A program made the position numbers and the translations under genes. A stretch of 64,000 nt of DNA from Candidatus Binatota bacterium (GTDB taxonomy: Bacteria > Desulfobacterota > Binatia > UBA1149): positions 79,307-143,306 of the forward strand of contig DUBO01000012.1 in NCBI GenBank assembly GCA_012960245.1, read 5' to 3'. The notes beneath the pieces were generated by a model. It worked only from the letters and a program-made list of their open reading frames with translations, was not told the origin of the DNA and ran no database searches. Below, piece by piece: positions 27,490 through 36,158 of the stretch; positions within the stretch are counted from its first letter, which is position 1, and every line of letters starts with the position of its first letter.

Positions 27490-28362
27490 GTGAAGAGCAT
27501 GACGGGATTTGGGACGGCCTCAGGCGTGGTCGAAGAAACAACCTTGCTGGTCGAAATACGTTCGGTCAATCAGCGCAACCTGGACGTCAAGGTATCGCTA
27601 CCGCGCGAGTACGGACGCTGGGAGAGTGAGTTTCGCCGCACGGTGGGGGCGATTGTAGAACGCGGTCGCGTTGAGCTGTACATCGGACGCAACTCTCAGC
27701 AGGGCCCGGGCTCGGTCAAGGTCAACAGCAGGGCGGCGCAGGCGTGGATCAAGGCATGGAGGTCGCTGCAGAAGGAGTTTGGACTGCAAGGAGAGCTAGA
27801 GCTTTCCCTGCTGCAGGGCAGGAGCGATATTTTCGTGGTAAGCGAGCGCGCTTCGGTGGCAGCCGAGGAGCTGGCCGTCGTTCGCGGGCTGCTCGATAAG
27901 GCGCTGCAGGCCCACCTCCGTGATCGCAAGCGCGAGGGGGGATACTTGAAAAAGGATATGCTGGGCCGCCTGCGCGTGCTGGGCAAGACCGCGGGGGGGC
28001 TTGAGAAGATATGCCGGGGTATGGCCGGCCGGCTACGAACCAGGCTGGAAAGCCGCGTGGCTGACCTTCTCGGATCGGGACGGATCGACGAGGCCCGCCT
28101 GGCCCAGGAGGTAGCGCTTTTGGCCGACCGCACCGACGTGACCGAAGAACTCGTCCGACTCGACAGCCACGTGGACGCCTTGGTGGAACTCACCCGCGTG
28201 CAGGGGCCCATTGGCAAGAGGTTCGACTTCCTCCTGCAGGAAGTAGGCAGGGAATTGAACACGATTTCGTCCAAGGTGGGGGAGCTGGCCGTGAAAAATC
28301 TGGTGCTCGACGGTAAGGTCGAGATGGAGCGGCTGCGAGAGCAGGTGCAGAACGTGGAGTAA
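27490..28362 (+). CDS. yicC: YicC family endoribonuclease
   Basis: Belongs to the YicC family, shown in E. coli to be an endoribonuclease acting on small RNAs. The N-terminus MKSMTGFGTASG and the C-terminal block KRFDFLLQEVGRELNTISSK are the two family signatures. Internal ELVRLDSHVDAL is also conserved. 290 residues, normal length. GTG start, nine bases after the kinase-like gene. The order yicC-gmk is widely conserved. Confidence 0.92.
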   Translation: MKSMTGFGTASGVVEETTLLVEIRSVNQRNLDVKVSLPREYGRWESEFRRTVGAIVERGRVELYIGRNSQQGPGSVKVNSRAAQAWIKAWRSLQKEFGLQGELELSLLQGRSDIFVVSERASVAAEELAVVRGLLDKALQAHLRDRKREGGYLKKDMLGRLRVLGKTAGGLEKICRGMAGRLRTRLESRVADLLGSGRIDEARLAQEVALLADRTDVTEELVRLDSHVDALVELTRVQGPIGKRFDFLLQEVGRELNTISSKVGELAVKNLVLDGKVEMERLREQVQNVE

Positions 28363-28368
28363 GCGGCA

Positions 28369-28989
28369 GTGAGTGGCAGGCTTTTTATCTTTTCGGGGCC
28401 GTCGGGTTCTGGCAAATCTACCATATGCGCGGGCTTACTCGATACCTTTGCCGATCTTGAAATCTCGCTTTCAACCACCACCCGGCCACCGCGTGAGGGC
28501 GAAACCGATGGCGTGGAATACCTGTTTGTCGACGACGTCGAGTTTGACCGCATGGTCAAGGAGGGGTTGTTTGCCGAATGGGCCACCGTTCACCGTCATC
28601 GTTACGGCACTTCGCTGGCGGCAGTAGAAGCCGCCCTTGGCGAAGGCAACAAGCTTCTTCTCGATGTCGATGTGCAGGGCGCAGCGGCGATCCGGAAGCT
28701 GTACCCCGATGCCGTGGCTACCTTCCTGCTGCCACCTTCGCGGGAAGTGCTGGCCGCCCGCCTGGCCGCACGCGGTACCGACAGCGATGAAGTCATAGGC
28801 CACCGCCTGGCTGAAGTGGCTGCCGAATTAGCCAGGGTGGCCGACTACGACCACTGCGTGGTCAACGACGATCTCGAAGTTGCCAAGGCTGCCTGCGCCG
28901 ACATAGTACGCGGTTCCAGCAGCCGGGTGACCAGTCCCTTGGAGGGCCCTGCAAGGGCGGTGCTGGATTCTTTTGAGGAAAAGGATTGA
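28369..28989 (+). CDS. gmk: Guanylate kinase
   Basis: Phosphorylates GMP to GDP. P-loop GPSGSGKSTI at residues 8-17, GMP-binding TTTRPPREGETDGVEYLFVD, and the LDVDVQGA segment are all present. 206 residues, complete. GTG start six bases after yicC; the stop overlaps the rel TTG start (TTGA). The neighbouring rel gene consumes GTP/GDP, so the pair links guanine nucleotide supply with alarmone synthesis. Confidence 0.94.
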   Translation: MSGRLFIFSGPSGSGKSTICAGLLDTFADLEISLSTTTRPPREGETDGVEYLFVDDVEFDRMVKEGLFAEWATVHRHRYGTSLAAVEAALGEGNKLLLDVDVQGAAAIRKLYPDAVATFLLPPSREVLAARLAARGTDSDEVIGHRLAEVAAELARVADYDHCVVNDDLEVAKAACADIVRGSSSRVTSPLEGPARAVLDSFEEKD

Positions 28990-31121
28990 GCCTCGGCGAC
29001 CTACTCAGCAAGACCCGGGAATACCTGTCCGAAGACGATGTCTCGCTGGTGTCGAAGGCCTACGACTTTTCGGCCGAGGTTCACGCGGGTCAACTTCGCC
29101 AATCGGGTGAGCCCTACCTGATCCACCCCCTGGCCGTGGCCCTGCTGCTCGCTGACCTCAGGCTCGATGTCGACTCGGTGGTCACCGGGCTGCTCCACGA
29201 CACAGTGGAAGACACCCTGGCTACCACCGAGCAGATCGAGGAACGTTTCGGCCCCGAGGTCGCGGGGCTGGTCGACGGGGTGACCAAGATCAGCCTGTTG
29301 GAAACCGAAGACAGCGAGACGCTGGAGGCCGAAAACCAGCGCAAGGTTGTTTTGGCCGCGGCCCGCGACGTGCGCGTGTTGCTGGTAAAGTTGGCCGACA
29401 GGGCCCACAACCTGCGCACCATAAAACACCTGGCACCGGAAAAGCAGCAACGGATCGCCCGCGAGACGCTCGATCTCTATGCCCCACTGGCGCATCGCCT
29501 GGGCATCAACTGGCTCAAGACCGAGCTCGAAGACTCCTGTTTTCGTGTGCTTTACGCCGAAGAGCACCGCGCACTGCGTGACAGGCTTTCGCTCAACCGG
29601 CTGGAGCGGGAGGGCTACATGAGCGAAGTCTGTAATCTGCTGACCAAGCGCCTGGGTGATGGTGGCCTGGAGGCCGAGGTGGGCGGGCGCACCAAGAGCG
29701 CCTACTCAGTGTTCTGCAAGATGAAAGACCAGGGCCTCGACTACGACGAAGTGCATGACGTGGTGGCCTTTCGTGTCGTGGTGGACAGTAGAAACGAGTG
29801 TTACGAAGCGCTGGGCATCATGCACGCTTACTGGCGGCCGGTGCCCGGGCGTTTCAGGGATTACGTGGCGCTGCCCAAGGCCAACATGTACCAGTCGCTG
29901 CACACCACGGTGATCGGCCCCTACGGCGAGCGCATGGAGATACAGGTGCGCACAGGAGAAATGCACCGCATTGCCGAGCACGGCATCGCCGCGCACTGGC
30001 GCTACAAGTCGAGGGACGACCAGGGAACCGACGAAGACGAACGCCTTGAATGGCTGCGGCAGGTCCTCGAGTGGCAGAAGGTCGACGACCCCCGCGAGTT
30101 TATCGACACCATCAAAGCCGACGTCACGGCCGAGGACGTTTATGTCTTTACGCCCAAGGGCGACACGGTGTCCCTGCCGTTGGGCGCGACCGTAGTGGAT
30201 TTTGCCTACAGTATTCACACTGACATCGGCAACCACTGCGCCGGCGCGCGCGTGAACGGGCGCCTGGTGCCCATCAAGTACCGCCTCGAGCAGGGCGACT
30301 CCGTCGAAATTCTCACGACCGAGCAACTCGCGCCGTCGCGGGACTGGCTCAAGTTTGTCGTCAGTCACCACGCCCGCGAACGGGTGCTGAGTGTGCTCAA
30401 GCAGGAGGAGCAAACGAGAGCGATCGCCCTGGGGCGCGCCATAGTGGAACGCGACCTCAAGGTAGAAAGCCTGGATCTCGCCCGTCTTCACCGCGAGGGA
30501 CGAATGGCTGACCTGCTGAAGAAGTTCCGCAAGGCCGACGAGGACGAGCTCCTCGAATCGGTTGGTCTCGGTCGGGTCACGGTCGCCCAGGTACTCGATC
30601 ACCTATTGCCTGATCGCGCTGCCAAGGCTGGGCCGCGCAGGCGTTTAAGGAGAATATTCGGATTGCTGGCCCGCCAGTCTAAAACCGGGGTCACCGTGCG
30701 CGGCGAAGAAGGCGCGGTCGTTCGCTTCGGCAAGTGCTGCCAGCCGCTGCCAGGAGATTCGATAGTCGGCTTCCTGACCAAGGGCAGGGGCATTACCGTC
30801 CACTCGCTGGACTGCCAGCGCCTGGCAGATTCGGATTCGCGCCGGCACGTGGAGGTGACCTGGGAGAAAGGCGCCCGTGCCCTGAGGAAGGTGAAGCTCG
30901 AGGTCGATTCGAGTGACAGGCCCGGTCTGCTGGCGGGAATGAGCCAGGCCATAACCGCGGCGGGGGTTAATATCGAACGAGCGCAGGTGCGCAGCATCGG
31001 AGATAATCGGGCCACCAACGTATTTGAACTGATGCTGGGGCACGTCGACGAACTCAAGCGCGTTTCGAGCAACCTACGAAGGGTTCCCGGTGTGCGTGAC
31101 GTTCGTCGTATAAGAGCTTGA
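28986..31121 (+). CDS. rel: Bifunctional (p)ppGpp synthetase/hydrolase Rel/SpoT
   Basis: Makes and degrades the stringent-response alarmone. The N-terminal HD hydrolase domain has the intact motif HDTVED at residues 71-76, so hydrolysis is expected. The synthetase domain (about 225-340) carries RTKSAYSVFCKM and GRFRDYVALPK; the R-F-R-D at 289-292 matches the RxKD-type loop of bifunctional enzymes rather than the ExDD of RelA. TGS (about 380-440) and C-terminal ACT (about 630-705) domains follow. 711 residues. In many proteobacteria rpoZ lies between gmk and spoT; here it is missing. TTG start overlaps gmk. Confidence 0.94.
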   Translation: MSLGDLLSKTREYLSEDDVSLVSKAYDFSAEVHAGQLRQSGEPYLIHPLAVALLLADLRLDVDSVVTGLLHDTVEDTLATTEQIEERFGPEVAGLVDGVTKISLLETEDSETLEAENQRKVVLAAARDVRVLLVKLADRAHNLRTIKHLAPEKQQRIARETLDLYAPLAHRLGINWLKTELEDSCFRVLYAEEHRALRDRLSLNRLEREGYMSEVCNLLTKRLGDGGLEAEVGGRTKSAYSVFCKMKDQGLDYDEVHDVVAFRVVVDSRNECYEALGIMHAYWRPVPGRFRDYVALPKANMYQSLHTTVIGPYGERMEIQVRTGEMHRIAEHGIAAHWRYKSRDDQGTDEDERLEWLRQVLEWQKVDDPREFIDTIKADVTAEDVYVFTPKGDTVSLPLGATVVDFAYSIHTDIGNHCAGARVNGRLVPIKYRLEQGDSVEILTTEQLAPSRDWLKFVVSHHARERVLSVLKQEEQTRAIALGRAIVERDLKVESLDLARLHREGRMADLLKKFRKADEDELLESVGLGRVTVAQVLDHLLPDRAAKAGPRRRLRRIFGLLARQSKTGVTVRGEEGAVVRFGKCCQPLPGDSIVGFLTKGRGITVHSLDCQRLADSDSRRHVEVTWEKGARALRKVKLEVDSSDRPGLLAGMSQAITAAGVNIERAQVRSIGDNRATNVFELMLGHVDELKRVSSNLRRVPGVRDVRRIRA

Positions 31122-31147
31122 GCTTGCAGCGGCGGGGATAGTAAACG

Positions 31148-31534
31148 GTGAGTGGCGAAAGAAAAGAAATATCGGTAGCGGGGGCACCCCGGGCCATAGG
31201 CCCCTACAGCCAGGCCGTAGAAGTGGGCGACCTGTTGTTCTGCTCGGGGCAGATTCCCCTGGACCCGGCTAGCGGGGAACTGGTAGGCGGTGATTTTGCC
31301 TGCCAGGTGCGTAGGGCCCTCGACAACCTGGGCGCAGTGCTGGCCGGGGCCGGCATGGATTTTACAAACCTGGTCAAGGTCAACGTTTCGCTGGTCGAGC
31401 TCTCGCGCTTTGCAGAGTTCAACGCGATCTACGAATCCTGTCTCGGAGATGCCCGGCCGGCGCGGGCGGTCGTGGGAGTGGCGACTCTGCCGCGAGGCGC
31501 GGCCGTGGAACTGGAGGCAGTAGCTTCTCGCTGA
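31148..31534 (+). CDS. ridA: RidA family imine/enamine deaminase
   Basis: Small trimeric protein that hydrolyses reactive 2-aminoacrylate and related imines formed by PLP enzymes. The 128 residues include the family pattern IGPYSQAVEVGDLLFCSGQI, the NLGAVL region, and the substrate-binding Arg in PARAVVGVATLPRGAAVE. GTG start, 26 bases after rel. It is the last gene of the long plus-strand run; rpmB comes next on the opposite strand. Confidence 0.93.
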   Translation: MSGERKEISVAGAPRAIGPYSQAVEVGDLLFCSGQIPLDPASGELVGGDFACQVRRALDNLGAVLAGAGMDFTNLVKVNVSLVELSRFAEFNAIYESCLGDARPARAVVGVATLPRGAAVELEAVASR

Positions 31535-31551
31535 CCGGGAGTTGGCAGCAG

Positions 31552-31743
31552 TCAGGCCGCTTTTACGACTTTTCCGCTGCGTATGCAGCGAGTGCAGGCC
31601 TTGATGGTCTTCTTGGTCCCACTTTCAACCACGTGAACCTTCTGCAGGTTGGGCTGCCAGGTCCGCCTGTGCTTGTTGTGGGCGTGGGAAACCGTGTTGC
31701 CCACCCCTCGGCGTTTTCCGCATATGTCACAAACCCTGGCCAT
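31552..31743 (-). CDS. rpmB: 50S ribosomal protein L28, zinc-binding (C+) form
   Basis: Large-subunit ribosomal protein of 63 residues. It begins [20 protein letters not shown] and retains four cysteines as two CxxC pairs (C5/C8 near the start; ACTRC near the end), so it is the zinc-ribbon C+ version. The basic segment [17 protein letters not shown] is typical. ATG with GGGAGAG about seven bases upstream. It stands alone on the minus strand between ridA and pgi, convergent with ridA. Confidence 0.95.
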   Translation of the reverse strand: MARVCDICGKRRGVGNTVSHAHNKHRRTWQPNLQKVHVVESGTKKTIKACTRCIRSGKVVKAA

Positions 31744-31822
31744 CTATACTCTCCCGCTGTCGGTTGAATCGCGCGATAAGTAGCACGCGCCCCTTGCCGG
31801 GGCAAAAGCCGGGCGGCTCTCT

Positions 31823-31828
31823 ATTGTA
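31823..31828 (-). promoter_or_regulatory. Candidate -10 element for rpmB
   Basis: TACAAT on the minus strand, a 5/6 match to the sigma-70 -10 consensus, about 80 bases upstream of the rpmB ATG. No convincing -35 at 16-18 bp is seen. An alternative, TTGCCC-17-TACTTA, lies closer to the gene. Weak evidence. Confidence 0.3.
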
Positions 31829-31852
31829 AATCCGTCAATCGAGTGGTATCCG
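31824..31852 (+). promoter_or_regulatory. Candidate promoter of pgi (leaderless arrangement)
   Basis: TTGTAA (31824-31829), 17-bp spacer, TATCCG (31847-31852), then six bases and the pgi ATG at 31859. The predicted transcription start coincides with the start codon, and no Shine-Dalgarno precedes the gene. The -10 match is only moderate (3/6). It overlaps the candidate rpmB -10 on the other strand. Confidence 0.35.
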
Positions 31853-31858
31853 GCGCCG

Positions 31859-33256
31859 ATGGGTTCAACCACCCAGGTGACACTGGATGTCAACGGTTTC
31901 TTCGACCACATGGTCGGAGAATACGGCCTATCCAAGGCTGACCTGGACACGCTTGCGCCTCGCGTGGTGGAGGTTCTCAAGACCCTTTCCCGCGATCGCA
32001 AGGAGGGGAGGCTGCCGTTTTACGGCCTTCCCTACGACGACCAGGCGATCCGCGGCATCGAAGCCCTGGCTGCTGAACTGCGCTCGGAGTTCGATACCCT
32101 GGTGGTCCTGGGCATAGGCGGCTCAGCCCTGGGCACCCGCGCTGTGCTTGATGCGGTCGCCCCGGCCGACCGCGCTGCCGACGGCCTCGACGTGCTCGTG
32201 CTTGATAACATCGACCCGCTGTCGCTTTCCACGGTGCTCGACGGTCTGAAACTCAAGCGCACGGTGTTCAACGTCATCTCCAAGTCCGGTTCCACGGTTG
32301 AAACCATGTCTCAGTTCATGGTCGTGCGCGAGAGGCTCGAGCAGCGCCTGGGTAAATCGTCGCTGTCGACGCACTTTGTTTTTACAACCGACCCCGAAGA
32401 AGGATTGCTACGTCGAATTGCCAGCGAACAGAAGGTACGTAGCCTGCCTGTTCCCGAGGGAGTCGGCGGACGCTTTTCGGTGCTGTCAGCCGTTGGCCTC
32501 TTACCGGTGGCGGCTGCCGGCATAGACATAAGAGCGCTCTGCCACGGGGCTCGCACTGCCGACCTGCGCGCGAGTGTTCTCGACGTGTTCAGCAACCCGG
32601 CTGCCCTGCACGCGGCGCTGCTTTTTCTTGCCCGCCAACAGCATGGCGCCTCGGTGCACGTACTTATGCCTTACAGCGATCGCTTGATGGGCCTGGCCGA
32701 ATGGTATGGGCAACTGTGGGCCGAAAGTCTCGGTAAGCGCGTTGATCTCGCCGGGCGCGAGGTGATGACCGGGCAGACGCCGGTGCGCGCGCTGGGGGCC
32801 ACCGATCAGCATTCGCAGGTACAGCTCTACGTGGAAGGTCCCCGTGACAAGGTGGTGACTTTTTTCAGGATCGAAGATCACGGTTGCGAGTTGCGCATTC
32901 CCGGCGGCTACGAGGGTGTCGAGGAGCTGGAGTATCTTTCCGGGCACGACCTGGGCGAATTGCTCAACATGGAACAGCGGGCTACCGAACTTGCGCTGTG
33001 CGAAGCCGGCAGGCTCAACAGCAGCATCGTCCTGGCTGGGCTGGGTCCTGTTGAGCTTGGCGAACTGTTTCACATGTTCGAAGTCCAGACCCTGGTCATG
33101 GGGGGCTTGCTGGGTATCGACCCGCTGGATCAGCCCGGCGTTGAAGCGGGCAAGGACCTGACCCGCGCGCTGGCCGGTCGCCGCGGCAGCGAAGCAGGCG
33201 CGGAGCGCGTACGACAATTGCTAGATCGCAAGAGAGGCGAGTTTGTCCTCGCCTGA
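31859..33256 (+). CDS. pgi: Glucose-6-phosphate isomerase
   Basis: Interconverts glucose 6-phosphate and fructose 6-phosphate. It has LGIGGSALGTRAVLD, SKSGSTVETMSQF, REVMTGQTPVRALGATDQHS and a C-terminal GLLGIDPLDQPGVEAGK, which together define PGI and include the conserved Gln/Glu/His catalytic neighbourhood. At 465 residues it belongs to the shorter PGI class (Bacillus-like) rather than the 550-residue E. coli type. First gene of the pgi-mutL-miaA run. ATG start without visible Shine-Dalgarno. Confidence 0.93.
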   Translation: MGSTTQVTLDVNGFFDHMVGEYGLSKADLDTLAPRVVEVLKTLSRDRKEGRLPFYGLPYDDQAIRGIEALAAELRSEFDTLVVLGIGGSALGTRAVLDAVAPADRAADGLDVLVLDNIDPLSLSTVLDGLKLKRTVFNVISKSGSTVETMSQFMVVRERLEQRLGKSSLSTHFVFTTDPEEGLLRRIASEQKVRSLPVPEGVGGRFSVLSAVGLLPVAAAGIDIRALCHGARTADLRASVLDVFSNPAALHAALLFLARQQHGASVHVLMPYSDRLMGLAEWYGQLWAESLGKRVDLAGREVMTGQTPVRALGATDQHSQVQLYVEGPRDKVVTFFRIEDHGCELRIPGGYEGVEELEYLSGHDLGELLNMEQRATELALCEAGRLNSSIVLAGLGPVELGELFHMFEVQTLVMGGLLGIDPLDQPGVEAGKDLTRALAGRRGSEAGAERVRQLLDRKRGEFVLA

Positions 33257-35084
33257 CAAGGGGCCTGTTCGCGGCGGCCCGTGGGCGGGCGGCATAGCCC
33301 TGCTCGACGAGGGCGTGATCTCAGGTATCGCCGCTGGTGAAGTGGTCGAGAGGCCCGCGTCGGTCGTAAAGGAGCTGGTCGAGAACGCTCTTGACGCCGG
33401 TGCCACCGTAGTCCACGTGGAGTACGACGACCGTGAAGACGGTCAACGGTTGCTGGTGAGGGACAACGGCTGTGGCATAGAACCTTCGCAGGTTGAGTTG
33501 GCGCTTACCCGCCACGCAACGAGCAAGATAAGCTCTCTGCTGGATCTTGAAAAAGTGGCCACCTTCGGCTTCAGGGGCGAGGCCCTGGCCAGCATTGCTG
33601 CCGTCGGGCGCGTAAGCCTGACCACGCGTACGGCCGGTCGAGACAGCGCCGTAAGGGTGATGGTGGATGGTGGCCGGGTTTCCGATCGCAGCGAGGCCGG
33701 GGCGGGGCCCGGGAGTTCTATCGAGGTGCGGGATCTCTTCTGGTCGGTGCCGGCGAGAAGAAAATTTCTCAAGAGTCGTGATACCGAGTTCCAGCAGGTG
33801 CTCGACACCGTCAGGCGCTTTGCCCTGCTGTCGCCCTCGGTCGGCTTCAGGATGTTGCGCAACGGCGCCGACAAGCTCGATTGCCCGGCAGTAAATTCTT
33901 CACTCGAGCGAATCCGGCAGGTACTCGGTGCCCAGGTAAGCGAGAAACTCGTGGCTGTAGAAGGTGGCTGGGAAGGCCTGGGCCTCGAAGGTTTCGTGAG
34001 CGCGGCGGGTGAATCCTGGGGTACGTCGAGGCACGTCCATCTTTTTGTCAACGGCCGCTGGGTGAAGGACAGGTTGCTCTTCAAAGCGGTGACCGAGGCC
34101 TACCGCGGCTACCTGCTCAAGGGGCGGTTTCCGGCGGTGGTCATCGAGTTGACCGTTGACCCTGCGGCGGTGGACGTGAACGTGCACCCCGCCAAAATGG
34201 AGTTGCGCTTCGGCGACCCCCAGGAAGTGCATCGCTTCGTTGTCGAATCCATACGCGTGGCCCTCAGGGGCGCCGATGCTCTGAGGGGAGTGGAACTCTC
34301 GCGCGGCAATCGTGTAGAGAGGGCCTGGAATGTGCCGGCGAGCGCGCCTTTGCCCGCCACGGTTGGTGAACCGCCACCCGGTTACGTCGAAGTCAACGAA
34401 GCTGCGCCCGCGCCCGTGCGGGAAATTGTAGAACAGGTCGCGCTTGAGATGCCCGGCGTCCAGCAGCAGGGCACGCTTTCGCACCTCGAGGTACTGGGGC
34501 AGGCGTTTGACGGTTACATCGTTTGCCAGTCAGCCGATACGCTGGTGCTCGTAGACCAGCACGCCGCCCACGAGCGCCTGCTTTACGAAAACCTTGTCGC
34601 CGATTGGAAGTCGGGCAACATCGAACTGCAGTCGCTGCTCTTGCCCGCCACCGTGAGTGTGGGGCCCGGTGGCGTAGCCGCGGTGACCCAGCGTTCGTCG
34701 GATCTATTGGCGGCGGGTTGGGAAATAGAGGCTTTCGGCGAAGAAGAAGTGATCGTGCGGTCTTTGCCTGCGTTGGCTTCTCACTGCGACATGCTGCCCC
34801 TGGTCGAGGGGCTGGTGGCGGATCTCGTGGAAACCGGCAGCACCGGAAAGCTCGACGCGCTGATCGAACGGGTTCTGGCCACTGTTGCCTGTCACTCGGC
34901 GGTGCGCGTCGGCACGCGCATGGACCTCGAGGCTGCGCGGGCCCTGCTCGAGCGCTGCTCGTCGGTGGCGTTTGTTTCGGCCTGTCCGCACGGCCGACCG
35001 GTTGCCCGCGAGATTCCGCGCTCGCGATTGGAGCGGATGTTTGGCCGTAGCGCTACGGGGCCGGCCAGCGGCCATGGCTGCTGA
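33243..35084 (+). CDS. mutL: DNA mismatch repair protein MutL (with endonuclease motif)
   Basis: Links MutS mismatch recognition to strand cleavage. The N-terminal GHKL ATPase has ELVENALDAGAT, DNGCGI, RHATSKI and GFRGEAL. The C-terminal dimerisation domain contains DQHAAHERLLYE at about residues 438-449, ACHSAVR and CPHGRP, the three metal-binding motifs of MutL homologues that nick DNA themselves. The organism is therefore expected to use the MutH-independent pathway. 613 residues. TTG start, 14-bp overlap with pgi. The MutL tail overlaps miaA. Confidence 0.94.
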   Translation: MSSPDKGPVRGGPWAGGIALLDEGVISGIAAGEVVERPASVVKELVENALDAGATVVHVEYDDREDGQRLLVRDNGCGIEPSQVELALTRHATSKISSLLDLEKVATFGFRGEALASIAAVGRVSLTTRTAGRDSAVRVMVDGGRVSDRSEAGAGPGSSIEVRDLFWSVPARRKFLKSRDTEFQQVLDTVRRFALLSPSVGFRMLRNGADKLDCPAVNSSLERIRQVLGAQVSEKLVAVEGGWEGLGLEGFVSAAGESWGTSRHVHLFVNGRWVKDRLLFKAVTEAYRGYLLKGRFPAVVIELTVDPAAVDVNVHPAKMELRFGDPQEVHRFVVESIRVALRGADALRGVELSRGNRVERAWNVPASAPLPATVGEPPPGYVEVNEAAPAPVREIVEQVALEMPGVQQQGTLSHLEVLGQAFDGYIVCQSADTLVLVDQHAAHERLLYENLVADWKSGNIELQSLLLPATVSVGPGGVAAVTQRSSDLLAAGWEIEAFGEEEVIVRSLPALASHCDMLPLVEGLVADLVETGSTGKLDALIERVLATVACHSAVRVGTRMDLEAARALLERCSSVAFVSACPHGRPVAREIPRSRLERMFGRSATGPASGHGC

Positions 35085-36048
35085 AGCCGACAGCGGGGCA
35101 GCGCCGCCGCCTGGCTCCGACGCTGTCGGGCTCGGCCTGGGCCTGCCCGACCGCGTACTGCTGGTCACCGGACCGACGGCCGCTGGAAAGACCGAGATCG
35201 CCATTGCCCTGGCCGAAGAACTCGACGCCGAGATAGTCAGCGCCGATTCTCGGCAGGTGTACCGCTACATGGACGTTGGTACGGCGAAACCCGATGCCCA
35301 ACAGTTGTCGAGGGTGAAACACCACCTGGTCGACGTTGTCGATCCCGACCAGGCCTACGATCTCGCCGCATGGCGGCGGGCGGCCATCGCCGCCTTGGCC
35401 GATATCGCTTCGCGGGGCCGTCGAGCCATAGTCTGTGGTGGTACCGGGCTGTACCTGTCGCGACTGCTGGGCGGACTCGATGACGCGCCGGCTGCCGACG
35501 ATCGCCTGAGGACACGCCTGCAGGCCGAGGAAGGAGCGAGCCCCGGCGTGCTGCACGAGCGCTTGCGGGCCGAGGATCCCGTGGCTGCCGAGCGGATTCA
35601 TGCGAACGACACGCTGCGCCTGGTGCGGGCCCTCGAGCGCCTGGCTGCGGCTGGCGATCAGCAACAACCCGGCGGTGGCCCGGCCCTGCCGTCTCGCTCG
35701 CTGGTACTGGTGGTCGACCGTCCCCGCGAGCAGCTCTACGCGCTGATTGACAGCCGGGCCCGGGCGATGGTTTTCGGCGGCCTCCTCGACGAAATCCTGG
35801 CCCTGCGTGAGCGAGGCTACACGCCCGATTGCCGGGCCTTTGATTCGCTGGGCTACCGCCAGGCCTGGGCCTGCCTGGAGGGTAAGCTGGAAGCCGGGGA
35901 GTTGGAAGAACAACTCGCCCGGGCGACTCGCCAGTACGCAAAGCGGCAACTGACCTGGCTGCGGAACCAGCTGCCCGGGCAGTGGATCGACGCCGAACGC
36001 GGCGACGAGTTTTCAGACCTGGCACGGTGTTTTTTTGAGGCCGGCTGA
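35074..36048 (+). CDS. miaA: tRNA dimethylallyltransferase MiaA
   Basis: Adds a dimethylallyl group to A37 of tRNAs reading UNN codons. P-loop GPTAAGKTEIAIALAE, SADSRQVYRYMDVGTAKP, HHLVDVVDP, and the C-terminal RQYAKRQLTWLRNQ are present. The ATG at 35074, eleven bases inside mutL, gives 324 residues including an Ala/Pro-rich N-terminal extension of about 25 residues. mutL-miaA adjacency is conserved in many proteobacteria. The 110 bases after it hold only a weak promoter candidate for pheA. Confidence 0.93.
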   Translation: MAAEADSGAAPPPGSDAVGLGLGLPDRVLLVTGPTAAGKTEIAIALAEELDAEIVSADSRQVYRYMDVGTAKPDAQQLSRVKHHLVDVVDPDQAYDLAAWRRAAIAALADIASRGRRAIVCGGTGLYLSRLLGGLDDAPAADDRLRTRLQAEEGASPGVLHERLRAEDPVAAERIHANDTLRLVRALERLAAAGDQQQPGGGPALPSRSLVLVVDRPREQLYALIDSRARAMVFGGLLDEILALRERGYTPDCRAFDSLGYRQAWACLEGKLEAGELEEQLARATRQYAKRQLTWLRNQLPGQWIDAERGDEFSDLARCFFEAG

Positions 36049-36158
36049 AATCTTCTGCACGCGCGCCCCGGCCGGGTGCTGTTGTCGGGGCCGCTTCCTC
36101 TTGCAAAGCTCTATGGCTTCGGTTTATCTGTCGAATTCTACACACGCGTTAAGCGCAG

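Noticed and set aside
31574..31590. CGCTGC-GTAT-GCAGCG hairpin near the ridA/rpmB junction as a bidirectional terminator
   Set aside because: It lies inside the rpmB coding sequence and lacks a T-run on either side.
36049..36158. GC-rich inverted repeat GCCCCG...CGGGGC between miaA and pheA as a terminator
   Set aside because: Loop is long and no T-run follows.
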